Notes: generated by a model not told the origin, from the letters alone. A stretch of 64,000 nt of DNA from Paenibacillus sp. XY044 (GCF_002257645.1 NZ_NQMO01000002.1:682001-746000); one strand, 5' to 3'. Numbered from the stretch's first letter, positions 7,449-17,476 are shown. A program made the numbers and translations.

Positions 7449-8951
7449 ATGCCATACAATGTTTTAGTTGTGGATGATGAGGAGATCGAGCGGAAAGGGA
7501 TATCATTCCTTACTAAAATGTTTGAATTCCCGCTTTCTTGCCGAGAAGCGACAAATGGCGAGGAAGCGCTAGAACGGTTTAACCGTGAGTCCTTTGATAT
7601 TGTTCTTTGTGACATTATGATGCCCCACATGAATGGATTGGAGCTATGTGCGGTAATAAAGTCGATTAATCCGCTGGTCAAAATTGTTTTTCTTACTGCC
7701 CATGCAGAATTTTCTTTTGCTAAACAGGCGATAGAGCTGGGGGTCTATGGTTATTTGTTAAAACCAATTGTCCCCGAAGAATTTTCTGTTTTGATGAACA
7801 ATCTATTAGCTGCATGCAAGGAAGAGGAGGACTTAAGAAAACAAGCCATTCATTTGGAGAAAGTATCGATGGAAAATCTCAAGTATGAAAAGGAACGCAA
7901 GACGTTTGAGCTCATCAATGGATTATATTCCTCCACATCAGGGGAAACGGTTCTTTCAGCAAAACGAATGATTCTTATCTCTTGCAAAAACTCATTTTTT
8001 GATAGAGATAAACAAGATTGGGTCGGTAAATTGCATCAATTACTACCTGAAAGAAGCTATGAACTTGTGTTAAATGAAACGCAATGTCTTATCATTATAG
8101 AGGAATATAAGGAATATCATTTTTCCGATTTTGCAATAGCGATTCAGCAAATGTTTCAGAACGTTTTTCACCAGCTAGTATTTATTACTGGAAGTATTTC
8201 AATAACCGATTACTCGCAATATAAGACGGAATTTGAGAAGTTAGAGCAGTTATTGGCCTACCAAATTTTTGCGGAAAATAGTCGAATTCTGAAACAAAAT
8301 GAACAGTCAGTGCAAGACAGCGAATTGATAAAGACAAGTATGGACGATATCAGAAAGGCTTTTGGGGCGGAAGACGTCAGTAAGGTGAAATATCACCTCA
8401 ACATTTTGTTCATTCAATTACAAGAAAAGACCAATTACTCTCGGTTCTATATTAAAGTAATGCTGTTTGAAATTCTAAAGTTAGTTAAGACCAAATTGAC
8501 AGATTTGAAGGAAGATGAACAACAAATTGCGGAACTTATAGAGAATACCAGGCATATGAGTGGTGCTCGGTCATTAATAGATAGCCTAGTCGATCGATGG
8601 GAGCATGGACTGATGTCGAGTCCGAATTACAACTCACAAATACAGCAAGTCAAAAAGCTGATTAATAAACACTATATGGACCGTATTTCGTTAGAGTGGT
8701 TAGCGAATAAGGTTTATTTGACGCCGAGTTATTTAAGTTTCCTGTTTAGAAAAGAGACAGGCATTAGCCTTCAAAAGTTCATTACATCTTTTCGAATGGA
8801 ACAGGCTGAAAAACTGATACGAGAAACGAGTATGAAGATTATTAATATCTCACAACAAGTAGGATACATTAATCAATCATACTTTTGTTCGTTGTTCAGG
8901 ACATATTATGGGAAAACACCTCAGAAATACAGAGAGGATTTAAAATCATGA
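7449..8951 (+). CDS. response regulator, YesN type (REC + AraC HTH)
   Basis: 500 residues. The receiver domain spans about residues 3-120 with the acidic pair D9-D10, phosphoacceptor D55 ('LCDIMMP') and the Lys in 'LLKPI'. A long middle segment follows, and two AraC-type helix-turn-helix motifs lie at the C-terminus ('WLANKVYLTPSYLSFLFRK', 'ISQQVGYINQSYFCSLFR'). AAAAGGAGAC supports ATG 7449 over an upstream ATG at 7392. It overlaps the kinase gene by ATGA. This family controls adjacent carbohydrate ABC transporters in Paenibacillus and Bacillus; the transporter at 10835-14270 is the probable target. Confidence 0.92.
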   Translation: MPYNVLVVDDEEIERKGISFLTKMFEFPLSCREATNGEEALERFNRESFDIVLCDIMMPHMNGLELCAVIKSINPLVKIVFLTAHAEFSFAKQAIELGVYGYLLKPIVPEEFSVLMNNLLAACKEEEDLRKQAIHLEKVSMENLKYEKERKTFELINGLYSSTSGETVLSAKRMILISCKNSFFDRDKQDWVGKLHQLLPERSYELVLNETQCLIIIEEYKEYHFSDFAIAIQQMFQNVFHQLVFITGSISITDYSQYKTEFEKLEQLLAYQIFAENSRILKQNEQSVQDSELIKTSMDDIRKAFGAEDVSKVKYHLNILFIQLQEKTNYSRFYIKVMLFEILKLVKTKLTDLKEDEQQIAELIENTRHMSGARSLIDSLVDRWEHGLMSSPNYNSQIQQVKKLINKHYMDRISLEWLANKVYLTPSYLSFLFRKETGISLQKFITSFRMEQAEKLIRETSMKIINISQQVGYINQSYFCSLFRTYYGKTPQKYREDLKS

Positions 8952-10639
8952 ATGCTTTGCCCGCTTTTTTTAGAGACATGTCACTGCAGAGAAAATTAAT
9001 TATGACCTACTCTGTTATGATTTTTATACCTCTTGTCGTGCTAGGGAGCTTTGCCTTTATTCAAAGTCGTATTCTGCTTGAGAAACGGGCCTATCAAGGA
9101 ATAGAAACGCAGCTTAAAACATTCGAAAGCCATCTATCTTACAAACTGGATCATTATCAATCCATAGAGGATATTATTATTTTTAACTCCACAACACAAA
9201 AAATATTAACGAATAATTATATAGATTATATTAATTTATCACAAGACCTAAGAGGAACTATGGATCCCCTTTTCAACATCATTTTGTTAAGCAACAAGGA
9301 AATGGAGCAAATGACGATTTATTCTCGCAAGAAAATTTCCAACTATGGTGATTACCTTATATATGCGCCACCTGAAAAAACTGAGCTGTGGGATCTTGCT
9401 TCGCATTTGCGGCCTAATGAAGTTAAATGGTACATAGACAAAAAGCAAAATAGAGTTATTGCTATTCGTGTTATCCCTGAAACTGCGTCTACGTCCGATT
9501 TAGGAATTCTCTATATAGGACTAAGTATTAAGAAATTTTTCGGGGGACTTGAGCAGATGGCAAATCATCAAGGGTGTCTGGAGATAATCGATGAGGACGG
9601 GCAGGTTTTGTATGCTAATTCCGTTGCACGGAACAATACAAATGTGGATAAGTATCAACTTATGATGGAACGTAAAATGTCAACGTCCGGTTGGACGATT
9701 AAATATGGTGTGTCTCCTAATGTTGTTTTAAACGAAACGGAAAGTATTTTGTATACCATGTTCCTTATTATTGGTATTTGTATTGTAATGTTGATTATTC
9801 TCGGATGGATTTTCACCAAAACATTGGTGAGACCCATATTATATTTGCATAGTAAAATGAATATGGTCAAAAATGGTGATCTTACTGTACAAATTCGCAG
9901 TACTGCGAAAGATGAAATGGGGTTACTTACAAATCAGTTTGCTGAAATGCTTGTAAAAATCAATGAGCTCATTCACGAGGTGTATGTGGTACAAATTCAA
10001 AAACGAAAAGCACAGTTGACAGCACTTCAAGCTCAAATTAATCCTCATTTTTTATATAACACGTTATCCACTATTAATTGGAAGGCCCTTTATCTGGGTT
10101 CCGAAGAAATAAGCCGAATTGTTATAACGTTGGCACGATTCTATAGAAAGGCATTGAATCAAGGGGACAGTATAATTTCAGTACGGGATGAATTAGAGAT
10201 TGTAAAAGCCTATATCGATATTCAGTTAATCATGCATGACAACAGCTTTGAGGTAGAGTTTGAAATAGATGAAGACATCTATTCCTACGAAACTCTTAAT
10301 CTTCTCCTTCAACCGATTGTGGAGAATGCAATTGAGCATGGGATTTATCACCGCAGGAAAGAGGGCGGTAAGCTGCGTTTAACAGGGGTCGTTGTTGATG
10401 AACGGATTGAGATTTCTGTGGAGGATAATGGACCCGGCATGGATATAGAGGCGATAGAACGCCTTCAACTCCGGAAAGGAAACGGCTATGGAATATTCAA
10501 TATTAGAGAACGAATCCAATTATTTTTTGGGCCAAATTATGGTGTTCGAATTGAAAGCGAGCCCATGGTTGGGACGAAAATGACTATTGTCATCCCTGCG
10601 TACCGGCAAAATAAAAGTAACGCGCACCCCTTAGAATAG
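8948..10639 (+). CDS. sensor histidine kinase, YesM type
   Basis: 563 residues. A first membrane segment lies near residues 15-38 ('YSVMIFIPLVVLGSFAFI'), followed by a large extracellular sensor region of about 240 residues and a second membrane segment ('YTMFLIIGICIVMLIIL'). Then come a HAMP domain, the His_kinase motif 'ALQAQINPHFLYNTLSTI' with the phosphorylated His, and a HATPase_c domain ('QPIVENAIEHGI', 'VEDNGPGM', 'GYGIFNIRERI'). The ATG overlaps the regulator's stop codon. It likely senses an extracellular sugar and phosphorylates the neighbouring YesN-like protein. Confidence 0.92.
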   Translation: MNALPAFFRDMSLQRKLIMTYSVMIFIPLVVLGSFAFIQSRILLEKRAYQGIETQLKTFESHLSYKLDHYQSIEDIIIFNSTTQKILTNNYIDYINLSQDLRGTMDPLFNIILLSNKEMEQMTIYSRKKISNYGDYLIYAPPEKTELWDLASHLRPNEVKWYIDKKQNRVIAIRVIPETASTSDLGILYIGLSIKKFFGGLEQMANHQGCLEIIDEDGQVLYANSVARNNTNVDKYQLMMERKMSTSGWTIKYGVSPNVVLNETESILYTMFLIIGICIVMLIILGWIFTKTLVRPILYLHSKMNMVKNGDLTVQIRSTAKDEMGLLTNQFAEMLVKINELIHEVYVVQIQKRKAQLTALQAQINPHFLYNTLSTINWKALYLGSEEISRIVITLARFYRKALNQGDSIISVRDELEIVKAYIDIQLIMHDNSFEVEFEIDEDIYSYETLNLLLQPIVENAIEHGIYHRRKEGGKLRLTGVVVDERIEISVEDNGPGMDIEAIERLQLRKGNGYGIFNIRERIQLFFGPNYGVRIESEPMVGTKMTIVIPAYRQNKSNAHPLE

Positions 10640-10647
10640 ACATTGGA

Positions 10648-10679
10648 ACCCCCTAGGTTATCCGATGAATTCTGGGGGT
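10648..10679 (+). terminator. weak stem-loop after the kinase gene
   Basis: ACCCCC (10648-10653) pairs with GGGGGT (10674-10679); the following T content is poor. It may separate the two-component genes from the transporter operon. Confidence 0.35.
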
Positions 10680-10834
10680 GCATTTATTCTCAATGTTTAC
10701 AATTCGGTGTCTTGACCAAAGAACTAAAGATATTTGTATGTTTCAAAAAACACCATCATATACTGCCTCGGTTGAATTAGGATAATATTTTATTAGAAGG
10801 AGGAAGCATTACTTTACAGTGGAGGAGGAAGTAT

Positions 10835-11782
10835 GTGGCAGGACATCATGGTATTGTATCAAGATTTGCGGGTGGAAGTGGACTGCGGAAAAGACTAATT
10901 CAATACAGAGTTTTATATTTCATGTTACTTCCGGGAATCGTTTATTTCATTATTTTTCACTACATCCCCATGTATGGAGTCACCTTGGCGTTTAAAGACT
11001 TTATTATTAAGGAGGGTATATTAGGAAGCCCTTGGGTCGGTTCGAAGCATTTTGAAAAGGCTTTCACAGATCCTTATTTTTATCAAATCCTCAAAAACAC
11101 GCTTCTAATCAGTATTTATAAGCTGATTTTTGGTTTTCCAGTTCCTATCATTTTCGCTATTCTCGTAAACGAGGTATCATCGCTCCACTTTAGAAAAGCA
11201 GTTCAGACCGCTTCTTACTTGCCTCATTTTATATCGTGGGTAGTTATGGGTGGCATTTTCATTATGATCTTTTCGTTTGACGGTCCCATCAACGAGTTGA
11301 TTAAACTGTTTGGCGGAAATCCGGTTTTGTTCATGGCTGATGAGCGTTACTTTCGTTCGTTGCTAGTCATAACCGACATTTTTAAAGGTTTTGGCTGGGG
11401 CTCGATCATATACTTTGCCGCCATTTCGGGAATTGATCCTCAATTGTACGAGGCAGCCGTAATAGATGGAGCTGGACGGTGGAAAAGAACGACTATGATC
11501 ACTTTGCCAATGCTCGTTCCAGTCATGGCAATTATGCTTATTTTAAGCATGTCCAATATTTTAGATGCGGGCTTCGATCAAATCTTTAACATGTATAATC
11601 CAAGTGTATTAAACGTTTCTGACATTATCGACACCTATGTTTATCGCAAAGGATTGGTTGAAATGCAATACAGCTACTCCAGCGCCGTTGGGCTGTTCAA
11701 ATCTGTCATTGCATTAATCTTGGTGCTGGTTGTAAACCGTATTGTTAGGACTGTCGGAGGGAGGGAGTACGCGTTATGGTAA
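10835..11782 (+). CDS. carbohydrate ABC transporter permease, LplB type
   Basis: 315 residues with six membrane segments, beginning 'LYFMLLPGIVYFIIFHYIP'. The cytoplasmic EAA loop that docks the ATPase is seen at 'EAAVIDGAGRWKRTTMITLP'. 'PMYGVTLAFKDF' and 'YVYRKGLVEMQYSYSSAVG' are typical of the LplB/YteP branch for oligo- or polysaccharide-derived sugars. GGAGGAGGA (10820-10829) supports a GTG start at 10835; the ATG two bases earlier is out of frame. The gene overlaps the next by seven bases. No ATPase gene is in the operon; such systems share an MsmX-type ATPase encoded elsewhere. Confidence 0.93.
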   Translation: MAGHHGIVSRFAGGSGLRKRLIQYRVLYFMLLPGIVYFIIFHYIPMYGVTLAFKDFIIKEGILGSPWVGSKHFEKAFTDPYFYQILKNTLLISIYKLIFGFPVPIIFAILVNEVSSLHFRKAVQTASYLPHFISWVVMGGIFIMIFSFDGPINELIKLFGGNPVLFMADERYFRSLLVITDIFKGFGWGSIIYFAAISGIDPQLYEAAVIDGAGRWKRTTMITLPMLVPVMAIMLILSMSNILDAGFDQIFNMYNPSVLNVSDIIDTYVYRKGLVEMQYSYSSAVGLFKSVIALILVLVVNRIVRTVGGREYALW

Positions 11783-12651
11783 AAAAGCGAACACCTGCCG
11801 ATGTGCTATGCGATACTCTGATTTATTTCTTGTTGGGTTGCATATTTCTTATCACAATCTATCCGTTCTGGAATCAAGTGGTTACCGCTCTGTCCAGCAA
11901 GCAGGAGGAAGCTATCACGCTGCTGCCTAAGGGACTTTCGTTTGGTAGTTTTCTTCTCTCCCTTGACTATCCGGGGCTTTGGAGCGGTTACCGAAACACG
12001 ATATTGCGTACCGTTTGCGGTGTTCTCCTTGGCACTACAGTAACTGCGTTACTTGCCTACCCTCTGGCAAAAGCACAACTTCCCTTCAATCGATTTTTCA
12101 CGGCTTTGGTATTGTTTACTATGTTATTTAGCGGAGGACTTATCCCAAACTATTTGCTAATTAAGTCCCTTGGATTAATTAACACATTTTGGGCGCTGAT
12201 TCTTCCTGGGCTTACTGGGGCATTTAATGTTTTCATCATGCGAAACTTTTTTCGTTCCTTACCAGATAGCTTGGAAGAATCGGCTCAAATTGATGGCGCA
12301 GGTTATTTCTCTATTTTCACTAAAATTATCCTGCCGATCTCTTCTCCAGTTTTAGCTACCGTTTCACTATGGATCGCTGTCGCACACTGGAATGCTTGGT
12401 TCGATTCTATGATCTACATTCAGGATCCACATAAACAAGTTCTTCAGGTGATCTTGCGCAAGATTATTATTGAAAACAACCTGAATGATATGGAACGAAT
12501 GACTCAGGGAGTTCCATTGAAAGATTTGTTCAGCACCAAACAACTCCAAGCAACAGTTATATGTCTCTCTGTTATTCCGATGCTGATCGTATACCCATTT
12601 GTACAAAAGTATTTTGTTAAAGGCATAATGGTTGGTGCAGTGAAAGGATAG
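11776..12651 (+). CDS. carbohydrate ABC transporter permease, YtcP type
   Basis: 291 residues and six membrane segments, partner of the preceding LplB-like permease. The EAA loop reads 'LEESAQIDGAGYFSIFTKII'. 'MLFSGGLIPNYLLIKSLGL' and the C-terminal 'KYFVKGIMVGAVKG' are hallmarks of the YtcP family. Translation is probably coupled to the upstream gene, as their ends overlap. Together they form the membrane channel for the sugar delivered by the lipoprotein encoded next. Confidence 0.94.
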   Translation: MVKKRTPADVLCDTLIYFLLGCIFLITIYPFWNQVVTALSSKQEEAITLLPKGLSFGSFLLSLDYPGLWSGYRNTILRTVCGVLLGTTVTALLAYPLAKAQLPFNRFFTALVLFTMLFSGGLIPNYLLIKSLGLINTFWALILPGLTGAFNVFIMRNFFRSLPDSLEESAQIDGAGYFSIFTKIILPISSPVLATVSLWIAVAHWNAWFDSMIYIQDPHKQVLQVILRKIIIENNLNDMERMTQGVPLKDLFSTKQLQATVICLSVIPMLIVYPFVQKYFVKGIMVGAVKG

Positions 12652-12686
12652 GTGGCATGGACTAATATTAAGGGGTTGCGGCCAAT

Positions 12687-14270
12687 ATGAAAAAGAGGAT
12701 CATAGGGTTTAAAATGGGATTATTCATTATTCTGGCAGCTACTGTTGTGGCGGGATGCGCAGAGAAAGAAAATCAAAATTCGCAAGAATCCCAAAAAGAT
12801 GGAAACGGCACAAAAAAGATGCATATGGAGTTTTGGACTTCAGCTCTACCCGTGGACCATGCTTTTACAAAAGAATATGCAGAAAACCGTTTTAATGTTG
12901 ATATAGAGCATCTGGTCGGGGGTGAGAACTATAAGGAAAAGATGAATCTTATGATCGTATCAGGCGAGGCTCCTGACTACATTAAAAATATTACTCTCTC
13001 AGAATATGATAAATATGTAGAGCAAGGGCAATTTGCAGAAATCCCTGTTGAGTTGTTGGAAAAACATGCACCTAAGTACATGGCTTGGCTTAAAGAGAAT
13101 ACGGATGAAGATCTGTTCAAATATTTTAATCGTAATGGGAAGAATTATACCATGCCTAATATATGGACACTCGGACCGTCCATGAACGTTCTCGGTATAC
13201 GTCAAGACTGGCTTGATAAGCTTGGAATTAATAAAAAACCTGAAACGCTAGCTGAATTTGAAGATATGTTGATCAAGTTTCGAAATGATGATCCTGATCA
13301 TAATGGGAAGAAGGATACCTACGGTCTAACCACTTCCTTGGGATCTCCTAGCGATCTAGGAGGGCTGTTCAGTTCTGTATTCGGAGCGTTTGACAGCTAT
13401 CTAGGAATATTCTATGAGAAGGATGGAAAGATTACTCGCGGGGAAATTGAACCAGAGACTAAGGAAGCACTCGCTGTCTTGAAGCGTTGGTACGACGAGC
13501 AATTGATTGATCCTGAGTTTGTGATTAATAAATCGGACAATTTGGATCAGAAAGTCTTTGACTCTAAGGTGGGAATGATACAAGGGGGCTGGTGGAGTTT
13601 TCTCCCGGCAGCTGCTTTCTTTGATGGGAAATACGTTGAGAAAATCCCAAATGCAAAATGGTTGCTTTCGAGCGGTCCTAAGGGCCCGAATGGTGCATTT
13701 GGAATCGGACAAATTCAACCGATGAGCAATACAGGTCTTCAATTTATGAAGCATATGGAGAAAGATCCTGAGAAGATGATTAAGTATATTGAAATGATTG
13801 AAGCGTTTAACTTTGATGAAGACTATTTAGAAGTTTCTTACTTTGGAAAGGAAGGGGTTACTTACAATAAGAATGGTGATTCTTATGAATGGATCCCGCC
13901 CTATGACAAAAAAGACGAGCAATTGAAGTTTGGGATTGATCGCAGCGTTTATCACTACGATGGAATGTTTAACAATTATGATTTACAGGCACCATTTATG
14001 ACTGCTCCTAAATATGCTGAATTGCGGAAGAATGCGGAAAAAGTGGGGGTAGGGAAATATGATATATTGTTCCCAATTCATAAGCCCATTTACAACGAGT
14101 ACTATGATCGTCTTGATCAGTATACGTTGAAGACGTTTATTGATTTCATTACCGGTCGCCGTGATTTAAAGAACTTCGATAAATTTGTCTCTGAATGGAT
14201 GAGTATGGGTGGAGATAAAGTCATGAAAGAGGCTCAGGAAGCTTACTCACAATATAATTCTAAAGGCTGA
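12687..14270 (+). CDS. extracellular solute-binding lipoprotein, LplA type
   Basis: 527 residues. The signal peptide 'MGLFIILAATVVAGC' ends in a lipobox with the Cys to be acylated near residue 24. The mature part is the large cluster D sugar-binding protein seen with LplB/YtcP permeases: 'MHMEFWTSALPVDHAF', 'TLAEFEDMLIKFRNDDPDHN' (also a DxDxN-type calcium loop) and 'GGWWSFLP'. Length matches the family (about 500-560). It captures the substrate outside the cell for the two permeases upstream. AGGGG precedes ATG 12687. Confidence 0.94.
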   Translation: MKKRIIGFKMGLFIILAATVVAGCAEKENQNSQESQKDGNGTKKMHMEFWTSALPVDHAFTKEYAENRFNVDIEHLVGGENYKEKMNLMIVSGEAPDYIKNITLSEYDKYVEQGQFAEIPVELLEKHAPKYMAWLKENTDEDLFKYFNRNGKNYTMPNIWTLGPSMNVLGIRQDWLDKLGINKKPETLAEFEDMLIKFRNDDPDHNGKKDTYGLTTSLGSPSDLGGLFSSVFGAFDSYLGIFYEKDGKITRGEIEPETKEALAVLKRWYDEQLIDPEFVINKSDNLDQKVFDSKVGMIQGGWWSFLPAAAFFDGKYVEKIPNAKWLLSSGPKGPNGAFGIGQIQPMSNTGLQFMKHMEKDPEKMIKYIEMIEAFNFDEDYLEVSYFGKEGVTYNKNGDSYEWIPPYDKKDEQLKFGIDRSVYHYDGMFNNYDLQAPFMTAPKYAELRKNAEKVGVGKYDILFPIHKPIYNEYYDRLDQYTLKTFIDFITGRRDLKNFDKFVSEWMSMGGDKVMKEAQEAYSQYNSKG

Positions 14271-14610
14271 GTTCCGGGCTTGCGGACACCTCGTAAGGGA
14301 GTCGCCCAAACCCTCCTGCGTGATTTGTAGTGTACTGACATCCATATACTCCAGAGTATAAAAATCGCTCAATGCTCAAGTATTTCCTTGCTTGAAATGC
14401 AACAGAATTATATCGACCAAACGATCGAAATGTGCCAGGCAACTGAGGATTGGGTATTGGGACTTGCATAAGCTAAATCGGAGCTGCCGGGAACTCGAAA
14501 CGAAACTATTGAGGCGAGCCTTGAGGGCAAACAAATGCTACATCTTCTTGTGTTGGTTGAGTAACAGCGTTAGATTTATATAGGGACAACCGAATAACCA
14601 AATAGGGAAC
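14271..14610. other. intergenic stretch, no gene recognised
   Basis: Short frames here lack ribosome sites and protein-like composition. The stretch ends at a strong terminator. Confidence 0.4.
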
Positions 14611-14654
14611 CACTCCAATAATAGCCTATAAGGTCGTCGTTGGAGTGCTTTTTT
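14611..14654 (+). terminator. rho-independent terminator
   Basis: CACTCCAA (14611-14618) pairs with TTGGAGTG (14640-14647) and is followed by CTTTTTT. It probably ends the ABC transporter transcript. Confidence 0.7.
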
Positions 14655-14718
14655 ATAGCGCCAGCAAGTATAAGTTTCATTATCGTCAATCCTTTGCAGC
14701 TAGGCGCGCGAAAGACGG

Positions 14719-14916
14719 ATGTCGTGGATGACTGGCATTTGGATGAGATGTTCTATCGAGGCGATGAACCATCCGGAGTACCAGGAGTCGGTTCAGGCTA
14801 CAGGCGAGGCTTATGAAAATTGGACCCTGAAGGAATGGATGTTGGAGATCATTTTGCGAGAGCAAACCGGCGATTTCCCGGCCAAGTTCACCGAGCAGTT
14901 CTTGGCAACTGGTTAA
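14719..14916 (+). CDS. short hypothetical protein or gene fragment
   Basis: A 65-codon frame. Its second half ('ENWTLKEWMLEIILREQTGD') looks like real amphipathic helix, but there is no good ribosome site and a stop lies 18 bases upstream. It could be the tail of a lost gene. No family recognised. Confidence 0.25.
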   Translation: MSWMTGIWMRCSIEAMNHPEYQESVQATGEAYENWTLKEWMLEIILREQTGDFPAKFTEQFLATG

Positions 14917-14979
14917 ATATAAATACAGTTTAACCGTTTCTAAGTATCAACAGGATTGCAATTATAATTGAACTATACT

Positions 14980-15065
14980 GCCCCTTAGTTGAACAAAAGC
15001 AGCCGATTACATTGATCGGCTGCCTTCTTGTTTTTATTGAGCTATCGTTACCCGTTAGCGTAATG
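14980..15065 (-). repeat. interspersed repeat, copy 2 (reverse orientation)
   Basis: On the minus strand: 'ACGCTAACGGGTAACGATAG', CTCAATAAA, hairpin arms GGCAGCCGAT / ATCGGCTGC, then 'GTTCAACTAAGGGG'. Best-preserved reverse copy; its left end includes 'TTACGC'. Confidence 0.75.
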
Positions 15066-15210
15066 CGGCCCTATGGCGTGATGATCAACTGATTGAACCG
15101 ATTGCAGCGCAATAATGGCTTTCTTGTCTATTTGGAAAGGATAATGACCACCTATCCGTTTGGTTGATAATAATTGCAATGTCCTAATTAAATTCTTGTG
15201 AATAAATTAA

Positions 15211-16101
15211 TCATGAAATCTTTGTCTGGAATAAATTTTCATACTTTTCTTTTCCATTCTCATCAATCCACATATGGAAATCTTTAAGCTTCGGTAATTG
15301 CGCACGCAAAACAGAAATATCGACTTCGTGACCTTTGTCGTTTAACCATTGAAACACCCCAGCCAAAATCTCATTATGCTGACGTAACGTTTCCATTGGA
15401 ATTTGGACGTATGGAATGGTTCGATTGGTTGCGCGGCCTATCGCGTCAACAATTTGCAAAGGAGTTAACGTGTCACCAGCAAGTTCAATAGTTTTACCTA
15501 AATAGTCTTTTGGACGACTAAATATTAATGCGACGAATGCCCCTACGTCATCTACAGCTATGAGTGGAATCTTTCGATTAGAATTAAAGGCTTGGGCAAT
15601 GGTACCATTCTGTACACCTGCGGTCATGGGGTTTAAGTAGTTTTCCATAAATGTTGCAGGTCGTAATATAGTGGAAGGCAAATCAAGTGAAAGAATGTAC
15701 TGCTCTATTGCCCATTTGGGCATGCTGCGAAAATGGGATTGAGCATCTGCACCGCCGACAGACCCATAAATGAAGTGTTGAATATTGTTTTTTTGTGCTA
15801 GATCTGCTATTGATTTCCCTATACGCTCTTCATCGGCCTCGGACTCAGGAGTAGGCTCCCAGCTAGGGGGAAGGACACTGAATACCCCATAGACCCCTTG
15901 CATAGCCAAGTTAACAGAAGATACCTTTTCCATGTCGCCTTGAAATAGTTCAGCTCCCAATTGTTTAAGTTTCAAAGCTTTATCGCTTGATACATTGCGA
16001 GTAAAAGCTCGTACTTTCCACCCTGATGTTATTAAATGTTTAACTGCTGCACTTCCTTGCTGTCCAGTCGCTCCAAAAACTAATATTATCTTTTCGTTCA
16101 T
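15211..16101 (-). CDS. NmrA-family NAD(P)-binding protein (atypical SDR)
   Basis: 296 residues. The dinucleotide motif GATGQQG is at the N-terminus ('LVFGATGQQGSAAVKHLI'), with 'RAFTRNVSSDKALKL' for phosphate contact. 'GVYGVFSVLPPS', 'HFIYGSVGGADAQ' and 'TILRPATFMENYL' are typical of NmrA/HSCARG-like proteins and quinone reductases of the QorB/YtfG type. No catalytic Tyr-x-x-x-Lys is evident, so it may be a redox sensor as much as an enzyme. AAGAAGGG selects ATG 16101. It is divergent from an HxlR regulator, a common arrangement for redox-stress genes. Confidence 0.88.
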   Translation of the reverse strand: MNEKIILVFGATGQQGSAAVKHLITSGWKVRAFTRNVSSDKALKLKQLGAELFQGDMEKVSSVNLAMQGVYGVFSVLPPSWEPTPESEADEERIGKSIADLAQKNNIQHFIYGSVGGADAQSHFRSMPKWAIEQYILSLDLPSTILRPATFMENYLNPMTAGVQNGTIAQAFNSNRKIPLIAVDDVGAFVALIFSRPKDYLGKTIELAGDTLTPLQIVDAIGRATNRTIPYVQIPMETLRQHNEILAGVFQWLNDKGHEVDISVLRAQLPKLKDFHMWIDENGKEKYENLFQTKIS

Positions 16102-16276
16102 ATAATCAGATCCCTTCTTAAATTGATAAGATTTTATCTTGCTAGGCTTTACCAAAGCAGTGAGATATAATCTATTGTTATGTTAAATCATTAACTATAT
16201 AATTGAAAGTAGACACATTATTTTTATATAGTTTCATTTATTAGTCTATCTATATTTAAGTAAGGAGGTGGAAGAC

Positions 16277-16651
16277 TTGAATGAACATACAGAGGAGGAA
16301 CTATGCCTAATATCTATAGGGGAAGCTTTGAAGGTTGTGCGCGGAAAATGGTCTTTTTTGGTGCTAGCCTTACTCGATATGGGCCCTCAACGTTTTAATC
16401 AAATGAGAAGAAATTTAGACAATATTAGTATCAAGTCTCTAACGGATGTTTTACGTCATTTAGAGGAGTATAATGTCATTAGTCGTCAAGTTTTCCCTTC
16501 AGTTCCTGTGACCGTTGAATACTCACTAACGGACAAAGGACGTGATTATATACCTGTCCTTCGACAAATGCGCTTGTGGGGTAAAAAATGGGGGGAGTAT
16601 CCTGAGAACGTCGATGGTAGCAACTACAGCACAAATAAGGTCGGTTTTTGA
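16277..16651 (+). CDS. HxlR-family transcriptional regulator
   Basis: About 124 residues, normal for the family. The winged helix includes 'VVRGKWSFLVLALLDMGPQRFNQM' (in two parts), 'SIKSLTDVLRHLEEYNVISR' and the wing 'VEYSLTDKGRDYIPVL'. The usual N-terminal Cys of redox-sensing HxlR proteins is present at 'EELCLISIGEAL'. AAGGAGG (16262-16268) best fits a TTG start at 16277. Divergent from the NmrA-type gene, which it probably controls, perhaps in response to quinones or electrophiles. Confidence 0.88.
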   Translation: MNEHTEEELCLISIGEALKVVRGKWSFLVLALLDMGPQRFNQMRRNLDNISIKSLTDVLRHLEEYNVISRQVFPSVPVTVEYSLTDKGRDYIPVLRQMRLWGKKWGEYPENVDGSNYSTNKVGF

Positions 16652-16765
16652 GAAAAAAACCAAGCTCTAATATTAGTTATTCTAGAACCTATAAGATGTT
16701 TCTCCTTATTGATAACGCTGTCAATCAATGAAAGTTACATCTGTGATTCACAAAATGGCACTGAA

Positions 16766-16784
16766 TTAACCTGCCCGTTAGCGT
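16766..16784 (-). repeat. interspersed repeat, right-end fragment
   Basis: CTGCCCGTTAGCGTAAT, the reverse complement of the right terminal block of the repeat family. The rest of the copy is missing. Confidence 0.5.
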
Positions 16785-16832
16785 AATGATCGATCCTCAA
16801 ATAAATGCTTGCTTATTTTCTTAAGTCTGGAA

Positions 16833-16888
16833 AATAAAAGGATCTACATATTAGTTGTGCATGATTATGTAGATCCCTTTATTTTATT
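16833..16888. terminator. bidirectional stem-loop
   Basis: GGATCTACATA and TATGTAGATCC pair perfectly and are flanked by A-rich and T-rich arms (AATAAAA / TTTATTTT), giving a long bidirectional terminator. Confidence 0.7.
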
Positions 16889-17261
16889 GAAGCACTAAGT
16901 CGGCACCGTAGACGCCGGCAGCTCTAGTGACCTGCGCTGGCTTAAGGATAGAGTCCTTCCGTTTTGAGATACAAGAAGAAACTCTCCCTTCGATGGCCTT
17001 CTCCTCACCTCCAGGTAAACCGTATTCCGAATCCGTGCATAATAGAAAACGACGGGGAATTGTGCATGATAAGAAGCGTAACCTGGGATTGTCCTCGGTG
17101 GCAACCGCTAAGCCGATTCGGCTGAACTGGATCACATTTTTTGCGTTTTCCGCTTTCAAAATCATAGGATGAATCTGGAAAGCATTGCTCCAGTGGATTG
17201 GAGGAAGCTCACGAACGCTGACACCGAGATCGGCCATGGAGATAAATAAACCGATCAGCAC
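16889..17261 (-). pseudogene. decayed reading frame, family not recognised
   Basis: A 120-codon minus frame containing 'VIQFSRIGLAVATEDNPRLR' and ending 'VTRAAGVYGADLVLQ', which looks like genuine coding sequence, but with no ribosome site and competing plausible segments in a second frame. It adjoins two other gene scraps and is treated as a remnant. Confidence 0.3.
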
Positions 17262-17338
17262 ATTACGATTCGGCTGCGGAAGAGACGCAAGAACAGGCTA
17301 ACAGGCTGAGTTGATTGCTTATCAATGGAGGTATAAAG

Positions 17339-17476
17339 ATGAGTACTATTTATTCCCGCGGAAAACTCGGCAGAACAGTCATGGAAATGTCCCGAATTAC
17401 GTACGGCGCAATGGAATTGGGAGGAGCAACGCCTTCTGAATACGACTTTCATATTCGCCCATATCAACGCTTATAA
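17339..17476 (+). pseudogene. N-terminal remnant of an aldo/keto reductase-like gene
   Basis: GGAGGT precedes ATG 17339. The 45 codons start like an aldo/keto reductase ('RKLGRTVMEMSRITYGAMELGG' in spirit: leader strand then a Gly-rich turn) and then drift into an unrelated frame and stop. Only the promoter-proximal piece survives. Confidence 0.4.
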